A DNA stretch of 64,000 nt from Flavobacteriia bacterium. GTDB taxonomy: Bacteria; Bacteroidota; Bacteroidia; Flavobacteriales; Schleiferiaceae. The notes under the pieces were generated by a model. It was given only the letters and a program-made list of their open reading frames with translations, was not told the DNA's origin and searched no databases. Location: positions 62,001-126,000 of the forward strand of contig JABXHW010000021.1 in NCBI GenBank assembly GCA_013373425.1. The letters are read 5' to 3'. The position numbers were made by a program, and so were the translations under genes. Below, piece after piece: positions 53,108 to 61,865 of this stretch. Numbering within the stretch: position 1 is the stretch's first letter; each line of letters begins with the position of its first letter.

Positions 53108-54433
53108 ATGAAACAGATCACTCTTGGAGCCCTTCTTTGTGCTACCACATTGACGGCCCAAGCTCAACGAAATGCCATCGAATTTACGGAGTTTGACCTA
53201 GACAATGGTCTACATGTGATTCTTCACGAAGATCACTCTACTCCTATCGTGGCGGTTACCGTACTTTACCATGTAGGCTCTAAAGATGAAGTAGAAGGAA
53301 GAACTGGTTTTGCCCACTTCTTTGAGCACCTACTCTTCGAAGGAACAGAAAACATCGGTAGAGGTGAATACTCAAAAATCGTTCAATCGAACGGTGGTGC
53401 ACTCAATGCGAATACCACTCAAGATCGTACCTTCTATTACGAAATCCTTCCAGCAAATCAACTTGAACTCGGCCTATGGCTTGAGTCAGAGAGAATGCTT
53501 CACGCCAACATCGACATCGATGGTGTGGAAACACAGCGCGAGGTAGTTAAGGAAGAGAAGCGCATGCGTATCGACAATCAGCCTTATGGAAGCTTCCAGG
53601 CTGAAATGTTCGGTCGCGTTTTCACCAATCACCCTTATACCTGGACTCCAATTGGGTCTATGGATGATTTGAATGCCGCGCAATTGCCTGAGTTTATGGA
53701 TTTCTACTCGAAGTTCTACATCCCAAACAATGCTACATTGAGCATCGCGGGCGACTTCGATCCGGAAGAGGCGCGCGAAATGATCGAGCGCTTCTTCGAG
53801 GATATTCCTTCCGGAGAAGAAGTAGTTCATCCTACTGTTCAGGAGGATCCACTCCAAGGTCCTATTGTTGATACAATTTATGACAACATCCAGATTCCAG
53901 GTGTCTTTGTGGGTTACCGTATGCCAGGCCAAACTTCAGATGACGCTTATGCATTGGATATGCTGAACACAGTTCTCTCTAGAGGCGGTTCTTCTATCCT
54001 TCCTAAGAGAATGGTGGATCAAGAGCAAACTGCTATCCAAGTAGTGAGCTTCCCTTATACTTTGGAAGACTATGGAATCTTCATCACCCTCGCTTTGGCG
54101 AATGGTGATAATTCTACAGATGTGTTGATGACCAGCATGGATGAGGAGATTGCAAAGCTTCAAGCTGAACTCATCGATGAAGAGAGCTTTACACGAGCAC
54201 TGAACCAAATCGAGAGTACATTCATTCAGAGCAATTCGAGTATGGCCGGTATCGCGGAAAGCTTGGCGAATTACCACGTGTACTACGGTGATGCGAACTT
54301 GGTGAATACCGAAATCGAGCGTTATCGCAATCTTACCCGTGAGGATATCCAGCGCGTAGCTCGTGAGTACCTCACGGAAGACAATAGAGTAGTGCTTCAC
54401 TACTTGCCGATGTCAATGCAAGAATCAAACTAA
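53108..54433 (+). CDS. M16 family zinc protease, catalytic subunit, exported
   Basis: 441-aa exported protease with signal peptide MKQITLGALLCATTLTAQA. The inverted zinc motif HxxEH is intact: His70, Glu73, His74 in GFAHFFEHLLFEGT, with the distal Glu in LWLESERM. The frame is open upstream to 53033, but ATG 53108 starts the signal peptide. It is followed 24 bp later by a non-catalytic M16 homologue, the arrangement of heterodimeric bacterial M16B proteases. Confidence 0.94.
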   Translation: MKQITLGALLCATTLTAQAQRNAIEFTEFDLDNGLHVILHEDHSTPIVAVTVLYHVGSKDEVEGRTGFAHFFEHLLFEGTENIGRGEYSKIVQSNGGALNANTTQDRTFYYEILPANQLELGLWLESERMLHANIDIDGVETQREVVKEEKRMRIDNQPYGSFQAEMFGRVFTNHPYTWTPIGSMDDLNAAQLPEFMDFYSKFYIPNNATLSIAGDFDPEEAREMIERFFEDIPSGEEVVHPTVQEDPLQGPIVDTIYDNIQIPGVFVGYRMPGQTSDDAYALDMLNTVLSRGGSSILPKRMVDQEQTAIQVVSFPYTLEDYGIFITLALANGDNSTDVLMTSMDEEIAKLQAELIDEESFTRALNQIESTFIQSNSSMAGIAESLANYHVYYGDANLVNTEIERYRNLTREDIQRVAREYLTEDNRVVLHYLPMSMQESN

Positions 54434-54457
54434 TCGACACAGCTAAAGAAGTAAGAA

Positions 54458-56506
54458 ATGAAACGTTTATTATTCTCCATATTGACTTTAGTTGTGGTGA
54501 CTACAGCGTGTAAACTCGACCGTTCGGTGATGCCGGAGCCAGGTCCAGCACGTGAGCCAGTCATCGCTAGCTTTGAAGAATTCACACTAGAAAATGGTCT
54601 GACGGTTATTGTTGTTGAAGACCATAAGCTTCCTCGTATTTCGGTTCAGCTCTCTGTAGACATGGGGCCACAACTCGAAGGTGATTACGCAGGATTGGCG
54701 AGCATGACGGGCGACCTCATGCGTGAAGGAACTGAGAACAGAAGCAAAGAGCAGCTCGATGAGGAAATCGACTTCATGGGAGCGCGTTTGTCTACTTTCT
54801 CAAGTGGTGCCTTCGTGTCGGGCTTGTCGAAGTACGACGAAAGCATGATGGAAATTCTAGCCGATGTGGTTCTCAACCCAAGCTTCACTAACGAAGCTTT
54901 CGACAAAGTTCAGCAGCAGACACTCACTGGTATTCGTTCAAATGCTGACGACCCAGGTGCGTTAATGTCTGACCTCTACAGCTCACGTATTTATGGTCTC
55001 GATCATGCCTATGGTGAGTTGGTGACAGAAGAGACAGTAGAAAACTTGTCTCCTTCGGCTTGCCGCATGTTCCATGAAACGCACTTCACACCACACTTGT
55101 CTTACATGGCTATTGTTGGTGATATCACGCTTGAAGAAGCACGTGCTTTGGTAGAGAAGAATTTTGGTAGCTGGGCACAAAAGCGCTTGACTCCTTCTAC
55201 GGCGTCCGTTCCAGAACTTCCAGCAGAGACATACGTAGCATTGCTCGATCGTCCAGCTTCAGTTCAAAGTGAGATTCGCGTGGGTAACCGCGTTCACTTG
55301 CCACGTGATGCAGAAGACGCTGAAGCGGCAGCATTGGCAAATATGATTCTCGGTGGCGGCTCATTGGCTCGTCTCTACTTGAACCTTCGTGAAGACAAGT
55401 CGTACACTTACGGTTCGTATTCTAGCTTGGGTACTAACCGCTATGTTTCCGCTTTCACTGCTCAAGCGGCCGTGAGAAACGAAGTGACCGATAGCGCGAT
55501 TGCTGAGATGCTCTACGAGATTAATCGTATTCGCACTGAGTTGGTCAGTGAGGATGAGCTTCAAGCTGCGAAAAATTACTTGGCGGGTTCATTCGGACGG
55601 TCATTGGAAAGTCCTCAAACCGTGGCCAGCTTCGCTTTGAACATCAAGCGTGAAGGACTCGATCCAGATCACTACAACAATTACCTACAGCGCCTTCAAG
55701 CTGTAACAGCAGAGGAAGTTCGCGCAGCAGCACAGAAGTACTTTGCAGAAGATAACTTAACGATTGCCGTAGTTGGCAAGGCTTCTGAAGTTGAAGAAGG
55801 TCTCGCCCAATTCGGCGAAGTAGTTCGCTACGGACGCGATGGTATGCCAGCCGGAGATGCTGAATTGGTGGGGGATATCACAGCGGTTGACGTGATGAAC
55901 AACTACTATGAAGCAATCGGTGGTCGTGAGGCTTTGAACGGCGTGAGCAGCTACATCATGGAAGCTGAAGCAAACTTTAACGGAATGGCAATCACGGTTT
56001 CAGAAGTGTGGATGTCGCCAGACAAATACAGCCAATCTTTGAACTCTCCAATGGGAGGTCAGAAGAGCATTGTAAACGGCGATGCAGTAAGAATTGAAGC
56101 AGGAGGCCAGGTTCAAAACTTGGAAGGAGAGCAAGCGGCTGAAGTGAAGGCGGGTGCATTCATCTTTGAACTTCGCAATTACGATGTAAGCGAGTTGAAC
56201 CTTCTACCTGAATTTGCTGATGTGAATGGTGAGAAAGCGTATGCGGTTGAAGCAACTGTGTCGGGCAACACGGTTACACATTATTTCAGCGCCGAAACAG
56301 GCTTGAGAATTCGTTCATCACAAACTGCACAGGGTCCAGGAGGTCAGAGCATGACGCTCAATCAAGATTTCTCAGATTACCAAGCTACGGAGAGCGGCAT
56401 TTTGGCTCCGCGAATGATGACTATCCCATTGGGGCCACAGTCACTCGAAGCTAAGATTACACGTGTAGAGTACAATCCATCAGACGTATCTGCTTCGGAT
56501 TTCTAA
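54458..56506 (+). CDS. Non-catalytic M16 homologue fused to a C-terminal lipoprotein-like domain
   Basis: 682-aa lipoprotein (signal with TTAC lipobox, Cys18). Residues about 35-460 are two M16 repeats, but the zinc motif is lost: the HFFEH of the partner aligns with SMTGD at 82-86. This is therefore the non-catalytic subunit, likely anchored in a membrane and pairing with the protease encoded just upstream. Residues about 477-682 form a separate domain (NNYYEAIGGREALNGVSSY, MSPDKYSQSL, TVSGNTVTHYFSAETGL) resembling LolA-like/outer-membrane lipoprotein carrier folds that bind lipids; this assignment is inference. Confidence 0.88.
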   Translation: MKRLLFSILTLVVVTTACKLDRSVMPEPGPAREPVIASFEEFTLENGLTVIVVEDHKLPRISVQLSVDMGPQLEGDYAGLASMTGDLMREGTENRSKEQLDEEIDFMGARLSTFSSGAFVSGLSKYDESMMEILADVVLNPSFTNEAFDKVQQQTLTGIRSNADDPGALMSDLYSSRIYGLDHAYGELVTEETVENLSPSACRMFHETHFTPHLSYMAIVGDITLEEARALVEKNFGSWAQKRLTPSTASVPELPAETYVALLDRPASVQSEIRVGNRVHLPRDAEDAEAAALANMILGGGSLARLYLNLREDKSYTYGSYSSLGTNRYVSAFTAQAAVRNEVTDSAIAEMLYEINRIRTELVSEDELQAAKNYLAGSFGRSLESPQTVASFALNIKREGLDPDHYNNYLQRLQAVTAEEVRAAAQKYFAEDNLTIAVVGKASEVEEGLAQFGEVVRYGRDGMPAGDAELVGDITAVDVMNNYYEAIGGREALNGVSSYIMEAEANFNGMAITVSEVWMSPDKYSQSLNSPMGGQKSIVNGDAVRIEAGGQVQNLEGEQAAEVKAGAFIFELRNYDVSELNLLPEFADVNGEKAYAVEATVSGNTVTHYFSAETGLRIRSSQTAQGPGGQSMTLNQDFSDYQATESGILAPRMMTIPLGPQSLEAKITRVEYNPSDVSASDF

Positions 56507-56530
56507 ACGTACACTCCAAGAGAATAGTAG

Positions 56531-56557
56531 AAGGTCGCCTTATTGGGCGGCCTTTTT
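56531..56557 (+). terminator. Terminator of the M16 pair
   Basis: Stem AAGGTCGCC/GGCGGCCTT (one G-T wobble), 6-nt loop and a T run; its right half overlaps the stop codon of the convergent DMT gene. Confidence 0.82.
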
Positions 56558-57439
56558 CATTTTACGGGCATTCACCAAATAGACACCACTTAGAATGGCG
56601 ATGATACCGATGATATGTCCAGCAGTCACTTCCTCGCCGACAGTTACACCCCAGCCCAATGCGACAATGGGCACCACGTAGGTGATGCTAACTGCAAACA
56701 TCTGTGAAGCTTTCTTGATGAGGTAATTGAAGAGAATAATGGCAAAACCGGTTCCCATCACACCAAGAATAGCAATGAAGCCGATGGCATTCAAAGCCTG
56801 AGGGTCCTCTGAAATTACCGTGGTGAAGTCTGTGAAGAGGAACAGGCTGAGTATCGCCAGCGGACCAACAATCGTAAGGGCTAGTGCCGTAATGGTGATT
56901 GAATCGTAGTGCTGTAATTTCGCGCTTATCGTATTCACACCAAAGGCGTACATCATGGAAGCTCCAATGGTCAAAAGGGCGTACGGCCAATTCTCCCCTA
57001 GAGCGGCATTGTTCGCTGGGTCGATCATGTAATAGGTTCCAAAAAGACCTAATGCGATACCAGCGAGTTGAAGCGGTCGGATTCTGATTTTGTAGAGCAC
57101 GGCGCCCACAACCAAAGTGAACAGGGGAGTGAGCGAGTTGGTAATTCCACCAATGGAGGAATCGATGTGCATCAAACCCCAGGCAAAGAGGATGTAAGGG
57201 AAACCATTTCCAAGAAAGCCCACGATCATGATGGCCGGCAAATCCTTCTTTTGAAAGTTCTTCAACTTTCGCCAACCAATCGCTAGGATAAATAGCAATG
57301 CAAAACAGATACGCAATAGCGCTACCTGAACACCGTCAAACGACTCAAGTCCTTTCTTCATCAAGATGAATGAACTACCCCAAGTAAGGGCGAGGAGGGC
57401 GAAGATGCCTATGTTGAGTGCTTGTTGATTCCCTTTCAT
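56540..57439 (-). CDS. EamA/DMT-superfamily transporter
   Basis: 299-aa membrane protein with about ten helices in two EamA repeats (N-terminal LLALTWGSSFILMKKGL and PLFTLVVGAVLY; C-terminal repeat ending IIAILSGVYLVNARK). Likely a metabolite or amino-acid exporter; substrate not predictable. Preceded by an exact -7 element only 4 nt from the ATG. Confidence 0.9.
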   Translation of the reverse strand: MKGNQQALNIGIFALLALTWGSSFILMKKGLESFDGVQVALLRICFALLFILAIGWRKLKNFQKKDLPAIMIVGFLGNGFPYILFAWGLMHIDSSIGGITNSLTPLFTLVVGAVLYKIRIRPLQLAGIALGLFGTYYMIDPANNAALGENWPYALLTIGASMMYAFGVNTISAKLQHYDSITITALALTIVGPLAILSLFLFTDFTTVISEDPQALNAIGFIAILGVMGTGFAIILFNYLIKKASQMFAVSITYVVPIVALGWGVTVGEEVTAGHIIGIIAILSGVYLVNARKMKKAAQ

Positions 57440-57443
57440 GGGG

Positions 57444-57451
57444 CAAAAGTA
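57444..57451 (-). promoter_or_regulatory. -7 promoter element directly before the DMT gene
   Basis: Minus-strand TACTTTTG, exact TAnnTTTG match, ends 4 nt before the ATG at 57439; a leaderless or nearly leaderless mRNA is implied. Confidence 0.45.
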
Positions 57452-57554
57452 GTTCGAATACTCAGAGTAATATCGATGTGCATATAACTTAACTTGATGA
57501 GGTCTACGTCATCGGTTGAACCTGTGGGATGACAGGATTGTTAGATGTGCGGTG

Positions 57555-57562
57555 TATCTTTG
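57555..57562 (+). promoter_or_regulatory. Possible -7 promoter element ahead of the octamer array and ctaA
   Basis: TATCTTTG, exact TAnnTTTG match. Transcription starting five to seven bases downstream would begin at about 57568, the first base of the octamer array. No clear -33 element. Confidence 0.4.
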
Positions 57563-57567
57563 GGGGC

Positions 57568-57735
57568 GTGGCGACGTGCGGATGTGGGGAAGTGTTGAGG
57601 TGTCGAAGTACGGAGGTCAGCAGGTCTATTTGTCCATTAGTCTAAAAATCTAATTCTCTGATAGTCTAACAGTCCAAGAGTCTAATTGTCTATTAGTCTA
57701 AATATCTATCCATCTGATAGTCTATAAGTCTACTT
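57568..57735 (+). repeat. 21-unit degenerate octamer repeat array upstream of ctaA
   Basis: Continuous 8-bp periodicity over 168 bp without a single phase shift. Units 1-7 (57568-57623) are GTGGCGAC, GTGCGGAT, GTGGGGAA, GTGTTGAG, GTGTCGAA, GTACGGAG, GTCAGCAG. Units 8-21 (57624-57735) follow GTCTAATA: GTCTATTT, GTCCATTA, GTCTAAAA, ATCTAATT, CTCTGATA, GTCTAACA, GTCCAAGA, GTCTAATT, GTCTATTA, GTCTAAAT, ATCTATCC, ATCTGATA, GTCTATAA, GTCTACTT. The array ends 4 bp before the ctaA ATG. The rest of this 300-bp intergenic region (57452-57554) holds nothing I recognise. Confidence 0.85.
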
Positions 57736-57739
57736 TCAC

Positions 57740-58756
57740 ATGAAAGAATTATGGTTTCGCCGTCTCGTGCGAATTGAATTGCTGCTCATCTTTTTGGTCA
57801 TACTCGCTGGATCGGTGGTTCGAATGACCGGTTCTGGAATGGGTTGTCCGGATTGGCCGCAGTGTTTTGGATACATGATTCCACCAACAGAAGAGTCGCA
57901 GGTTCTTTGGACAGCAGGGAAAGAGTATAGTGATGGGCAAATGATTGTTCATGCCGATGCGATGTATTCGGCAAACGGTGATTTCACATCTGGGGATGAG
58001 TACAATCCTGAAAACTGGACGAAGTACACCAAGCACGACTATGCCATTTTCAATCCTACGCACACTTGGGTGGAGTACATCAATCGCTTGCTCGGAGCGT
58101 TGAGCGGGCTGCCGATGGTGCTGCTGCTCGTTCTGAGTCTGACGGAGATTCGCAGAAAACCTAGCTATACTTTGTATTCGGCCATCGGATTATTCCTTCT
58201 GGGGTTTGAAGCCTGGTTAGGCAAAGAAGTGGTGGATGGAAACTTGATTCCCGGACAGATCACCTATCACATGTTGGGTGCATTCGCCATTGTGATGGTG
58301 CTCGCTTTGTTCTTGAATACGCTAAGAGGTGGAAAGTTGAAACAGCTTCCAATTCCACGCGGATTGATCTTTATCGCATTGGTGCTGATGCTCATTCAAA
58401 CCGTGTTGGGCACGCAGGTGAGAGAGCAAGTAGATGGATTGACCAAAATGTTTGGAGATGATGCAAGCCGAGATGGTTGGATCTCTAAACTCGACTTCAT
58501 GATTTACGTCCACCGCTCGGCATCTTTGGTGGTTACCGGTTTGATTTTCTACCTCTGGTACAAAACGAAGAAAGCTGGACAGTTCCTCAAGTTCATGAAT
58601 GGTGCCTTTGCGATGGTTATGCTGTCGACCTTGACAGGTGCTATCTTGTTTTATTTTGATATTCCCAAGGTTTTGCAACCGGTTCACTTGTTATTGTCTG
58701 CAGGGATTATCGGTACGCTAATGTTCGGGTTGACGCTCAGAGAAAAAGACGCCTGA
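57740..58756 (+). CDS. ctaA: Heme A synthase (COX15/CtaA)
   Basis: 338-aa membrane enzyme with about eight helices converting heme O to heme A for cytochrome oxidase. Heme-ligand histidines His108 (PTHTWVEYINRLLG), His177 (ITYHMLGA), His258 (YVHRSASLVVTG) and His316 (LQPVHLLLSAG). The signature MTGSGMGCPDWPQCFG includes Cys36 and Cys42. A hydrophilic insertion of about 50 residues follows that motif. Its leader is probably the octamer array. Confidence 0.94.
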   Translation: MKELWFRRLVRIELLLIFLVILAGSVVRMTGSGMGCPDWPQCFGYMIPPTEESQVLWTAGKEYSDGQMIVHADAMYSANGDFTSGDEYNPENWTKYTKHDYAIFNPTHTWVEYINRLLGALSGLPMVLLLVLSLTEIRRKPSYTLYSAIGLFLLGFEAWLGKEVVDGNLIPGQITYHMLGAFAIVMVLALFLNTLRGGKLKQLPIPRGLIFIALVLMLIQTVLGTQVREQVDGLTKMFGDDASRDGWISKLDFMIYVHRSASLVVTGLIFYLWYKTKKAGQFLKFMNGAFAMVMLSTLTGAILFYFDIPKVLQPVHLLLSAGIIGTLMFGLTLREKDA

Positions 58757-58786
58757 TTCCATATATTTAGGGAAACGTTTGTCATC

Positions 58787-59212
58787 ATGGTACGCCTCTC
58801 TCTGTTCGCATTGGTCATTCTGTTCTCTATGAAAAGCCTAGGGCAATCCGAGGAGACTGCATCGATTATTAGAGTAGAATTTTCACCGAATACCCCAGAC
58901 CCTGTTGATCTTGCTAAGCGAGACATTAGCGAAGGTCGGATTAAGTTATACTGTGGTGGAAATGTTCAAGAAAGTCAATGGGTTGTTGACGTTTCTGAAG
59001 ATGATAGAATCGTAGCGAATGATATTGGGATTGAGTATATCACTCCGTCTTGTATTGATCCCTACCGTTATAGCGATGCTGGAAAAGCTAAGTACAACGC
59101 TGTAATACTATCCTACCTGAAAGAAACTATGGAAATCGAGGATCTGGATAAACTTCGTGCAGACGTGCACGGGCTGACAGAGTGGATTGAATCGGCTGAG
59201 GAAATGCCTTAA
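58787..59212 (+). CDS. Small exported protein, unknown function
   Basis: 141-aa protein with signal peptide MVRLSLFALVILFSMKSLGQ; the mature part has two cysteines (YCGGN, PSCIDPYRY) that could form a disulfide. No domain recognised. 30 bp after ctaA, possibly co-transcribed; overlaps the convergent DUF2007 gene by 4 bp. Confidence 0.65.
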   Translation: MVRLSLFALVILFSMKSLGQSEETASIIRVEFSPNTPDPVDLAKRDISEGRIKLYCGGNVQESQWVVDVSEDDRIVANDIGIEYITPSCIDPYRYSDAGKAKYNAVILSYLKETMEIEDLDKLRADVHGLTEWIESAEEMP

Positions 59213-59445
59213 AGATGCATTCGCTCTTCTTCACCGAAGTCGAGGTCGGCTAGAACTGCATAAGCGTGTTCTCGTGCCTCTTTTGGTACTCTGATTTGAA
59301 TTCCACTAAACATGACTCCCCCTCCGAAAACGTTTGAAGCAGGCGTGATAACGATGCATGGGATACCTTCAGATTCAAGTTTTGACCGAGCAATATGGGC
59401 TCGACTGAAGTCTGAGTATTCCGCAATCGTTACTTGTTGTTCCAT
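59209..59445 (-). CDS. DUF2007 family protein
   Basis: 78-aa soluble protein of the DUF2007 (putative signal-transducing) family: AEYSDFSRAHIARSKLESEGIPCIV, GIQIRVPKEAREHAYAVL. Function unknown. Overlaps the end of gldD by 16 bp, so it is the last gene of the mutY-ssb-gldE-gldD cluster. Confidence 0.85.
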   Translation of the reverse strand: MEQQVTIAEYSDFSRAHIARSKLESEGIPCIVITPASNVFGGGVMFSGIQIRVPKEAREHAYAVLADLDFGEEERMHL

Positions 59446-60005
59446 TGAGTGGTGCGCATGATGTGCTTCACTTCTTCGGCCATGTAATTACTGGCTGGAC
59501 GAAGGGAGTCTGCATTCGGTGCAGCATAAAAGTAAACAACTCCACGTAGAAAATGGGTGGTGCTATCCGTTAAGAAGAACTGGGTGGTTGTAGCTGCGTC
59601 ACCCTTGAATCGATACAAAATGCCGTACACCTCATTCTCCGGCATGCGGAAAGCTTCTGGAACGATTCCATCTGCTCGAACAGTGTGATTGTAAGCTAAA
59701 CCGTGTGCCTCTTCTGTCAATTGTTGAAGATTATCTTCCACCGGTTTATACGTCACCTGAACAGTGGCCAAAATGGATGGGTACTCGATATCTATCCACC
59801 CAAAACCATCGCGCACAGGTTTCCAGCTCGCGTTCTCGTTGATCTCGAAGTTGTACGGGTAAACCGAATCCAGTTCTGCGTTTTCATAGACTTGCTCTGG
59901 GAGCTCAATTCTAGGATAGGCATAAGGGCGAGGAGAGGCTTCTTCTCCACAACTCGCTATGATTAGCGTAACAACTGCAAGCACTGCGATCTTAGCGATC
60001 TTCAT
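59430..60005 (-). CDS. gldD: Gliding motility lipoprotein GldD
   Basis: 191-aa lipoprotein, lipobox IIASC with lipidated Cys19. The mature start PRPYAYPRIELPEQVYE and the NENASWKPVRDGFGWIDIEYP region are characteristic of GldD, required with other Gld proteins for gliding and T9SS-related secretion in flavobacteria. Overlaps the end of gldE by 14 bp. Consistent with the T9SS cargo proteins at 16-20 kb. Confidence 0.92.
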   Translation of the reverse strand: MKIAKIAVLAVVTLIIASCGEEASPRPYAYPRIELPEQVYENAELDSVYPYNFEINENASWKPVRDGFGWIDIEYPSILATVQVTYKPVEDNLQQLTEEAHGLAYNHTVRADGIVPEAFRMPENEVYGILYRFKGDAATTTQFFLTDSTTHFLRGVVYFYAAPNADSLRPASNYMAEEVKHIMRTTQWNNK

Positions 60006-61323
60006 CTTCCTGTATCTCTTCTGGGTTGATAGTGACCTTAATACGCTTAATTCGGCGTTGATCTACGGCCTCTACTTTAAAGGTGAATTCTGCAAAAGTC
60101 TCTGTGTGCCCCTTTTCAGGGAACTGTCCAGATAACTCCAACAACATGCCTGCTAGTGTGTCTGCTTCCCCTTTTACTTTTTCAAACGGCTCATCGTTCC
60201 TGTCCAGTACCCGATAGAAATCGGTAATCTGAGTCTTTCCTTCGAATACATAGTTGAAATCATCCAACTTGGAATACACGAGTTCTTCCACATCGAATTC
60301 ATCGGAGATATCCCCAACAATTTCTTCAATCACATCCTCCAGAGTGACAATTCCGTCCGTTCCACCAAACTCGTCTACTACAACGGCAAGGTGAATTTTC
60401 TTGTCTTGAAACTCCTTGAGTAGATCGTCGATTTTCTTGCTTCCAGGCACGAAGAATGGATCTCTGAGAAGTTCTTGCCATGCAAAGTCGGCCGGTGCAT
60501 CGATGTGTGGGAGCAGGTCTTTGATGTATAGTACACCGACAATTACATCTGAGCTTTCTCGGTAGACCGGAATACGGGAATAACCGCACTCCAAGAGCTC
60601 CTTCATCACTTCCGGATAGCTCTCGTTAATGTCGAATGCAATGATATCCGTTCGAGGTTTCATGATTTGCTTTACCGTCGTAGAGCCAAATCGAACAATT
60701 CCTCTTAGAATTTTCTGTTCATCTGAATTCGTGGCTTCGTCATCGGTAAGGTCGAGCGCTTGTTCCAACTCATCCATGGAGATGTTGCCCGCTTTTCTCG
60801 GTTTGGAGAACAGTCGACCTGTTCTCGTGAGAATGAAGATCAACGGCTTGAGTCCACGTCTAGTAGCGAACATCGGGCGCGCCATGAGTCGGGCAAAGCC
60901 CAAGTTGTTGGTGTTGGCGTACACCTTTGGGAGGATTTCGCCAAAGAGCAAAATCAAGAAAGTGATGCCGATAAGTTCAATGGCTATTCCAAGCTCTTCG
61001 TATCCGGTGAAATCGAAAATTTCGTCTGTTAGGAACGTAGAAAGAAGGATGATTCCAATATTAATGAAGTTGTTGTTGATCAAGATGGAAGCCAGCAATT
61101 CTTCCGGTTGGTCGAGCAACTTCAGTATAACTTGATCACGCGAATCGTCACTTTCGTTCAAGGCTTGCTTATCGCCAGGCGTGAGTGAAAAGAATGCGAC
61201 CTCAGATCCGGAAACCAAGGCAGAACCAATCAATAGGAGTCCCAAAATGATCAATGGGATGATCAATTGGGCTTCGAAATTCATCGAAATAAGAAATAGG
61301 GAGGAACTCGGGTCAGGGTCCAA
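59992..61323 (-). CDS. gldE: Gliding motility-associated protein GldE (CNNM/CorC type)
   Basis: 443-aa inner-membrane protein: an N-terminal CNNM transmembrane domain (LIIPLIILGLLLIGSALVSGSEVAFFSL), a CBS-domain pair (about 205-325, with IMKPRTDIIAFD and VVDEFGGTDGIVTLEDV), and a C-terminal CorC/HlyC domain. The start is taken as TTG 61323 because it yields MDPDPSS, the N-terminal MDPxP-type sequence I recall for GldE; the first ATG (61284) would remove it. GldE works with GldD. Confidence 0.92.
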   Translation of the reverse strand: MDPDPSSSLFLISMNFEAQLIIPLIILGLLLIGSALVSGSEVAFFSLTPGDKQALNESDDSRDQVILKLLDQPEELLASILINNNFINIGIILLSTFLTDEIFDFTGYEELGIAIELIGITFLILLFGEILPKVYANTNNLGFARLMARPMFATRRGLKPLIFILTRTGRLFSKPRKAGNISMDELEQALDLTDDEATNSDEQKILRGIVRFGSTTVKQIMKPRTDIIAFDINESYPEVMKELLECGYSRIPVYRESSDVIVGVLYIKDLLPHIDAPADFAWQELLRDPFFVPGSKKIDDLLKEFQDKKIHLAVVVDEFGGTDGIVTLEDVIEEIVGDISDEFDVEELVYSKLDDFNYVFEGKTQITDFYRVLDRNDEPFEKVKGEADTLAGMLLELSGQFPEKGHTETFAEFTFKVEAVDQRRIKRIKVTINPEEIQEDEDR

Positions 61324-61351
61324 TACTTTGGAGTTTGGTTAACAATAGGAA

Positions 61352-61828
61352 TCAGAATGGAAGATCATCGTCATCTGATCCCGGATTGAAATCACCACCT
61401 CCTGAATCGACAGGAGTAGTAGGTTGTGGATTGCTCGCAGGTTGTTGAGCCGCTGGTGCAGCCTGGTAGGAGCTACCGCTATTGCTTTCTCCTTTTGGAG
61501 TAAGCATGGTCATATTGTCGGCTTGAATCTCAGTAGCGTAACGCGTTTGTCCTTCTTGGTCTTGCCAAGAGCGCGTTTTGATACGTCCTTCGATGTAGAC
61601 TTTATCTCCTTTGTTCAGGTATTTCTCGCAAACTTCAGCTAGACCTCGGCGGCCTACTACGATGTTGTGCCATTCGGTAGACTCTACCTTTTGACCTTCT
61701 CTGTTCTTGTAGCTTTCTGTAGTTGCAATCGGAAATTTCACAAGCATTCCGCCGCCTTCAAAGTGCTTTGCTTCAGGATCTTTTCCAAGATTTCCGATGA
61801 GCATTACTTTGTTGAGTGAACCTGACAT
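61352..61828 (-). CDS. ssb: Single-stranded DNA-binding protein
   Basis: 158-aa SSB with an OB fold (NKVMLIGNLGKDPEAK, TEWHNIVVGRRGLAEVCEKYLNKG), a Ser/Gln/Pro-rich linker and the acidic tip DDDLPF that binds repair partners. Between mutY and gldE, 28 bp from gldE, as in other Bacteroidota. Confidence 0.97.
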   Translation of the reverse strand: MSGSLNKVMLIGNLGKDPEAKHFEGGGMLVKFPIATTESYKNREGQKVESTEWHNIVVGRRGLAEVCEKYLNKGDKVYIEGRIKTRSWQDQEGQTRYATEIQADNMTMLTPKGESNSGSSYQAAPAAQQPASNPQPTTPVDSGGGDFNPGSDDDDLPF

Positions 61829-61852
61829 AGTTGATTTTCAATCTGTTTCTAT

Positions 61853-61860
61853 CAAAGGTA
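61853..61860 (-). promoter_or_regulatory. -7 promoter element for ssb-gldE-gldD
   Basis: Minus-strand TACCTTTG, exact match, 24 nt before the ssb ATG. A second identical TACCTTTG lies 34 bp upstream at 61887-61894, inside the end of mutY. Confidence 0.45.
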
Positions 61861-61865
61861 GTAAA

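Noticed and set aside
56688-57275. Long 195-codon minus-strand frame within the DMT transporter gene
   Set aside because: It is an out-of-frame shadow of a gene with clear membrane helices; its product has an implausible Trp/Cys/His-rich composition.
57624-57735. GTCTA-rich repeats considered as a CRISPR array or tRNA-like element
   Set aside because: Units are 8 bp with no spacers, no cas genes lie nearby, and no cloverleaf can be formed.
58322-58687. 121-codon antisense frame within ctaA
   Set aside because: Product is His/Gln-rich, as expected from reverse-complemented membrane helices; no promoter or conservation evidence.
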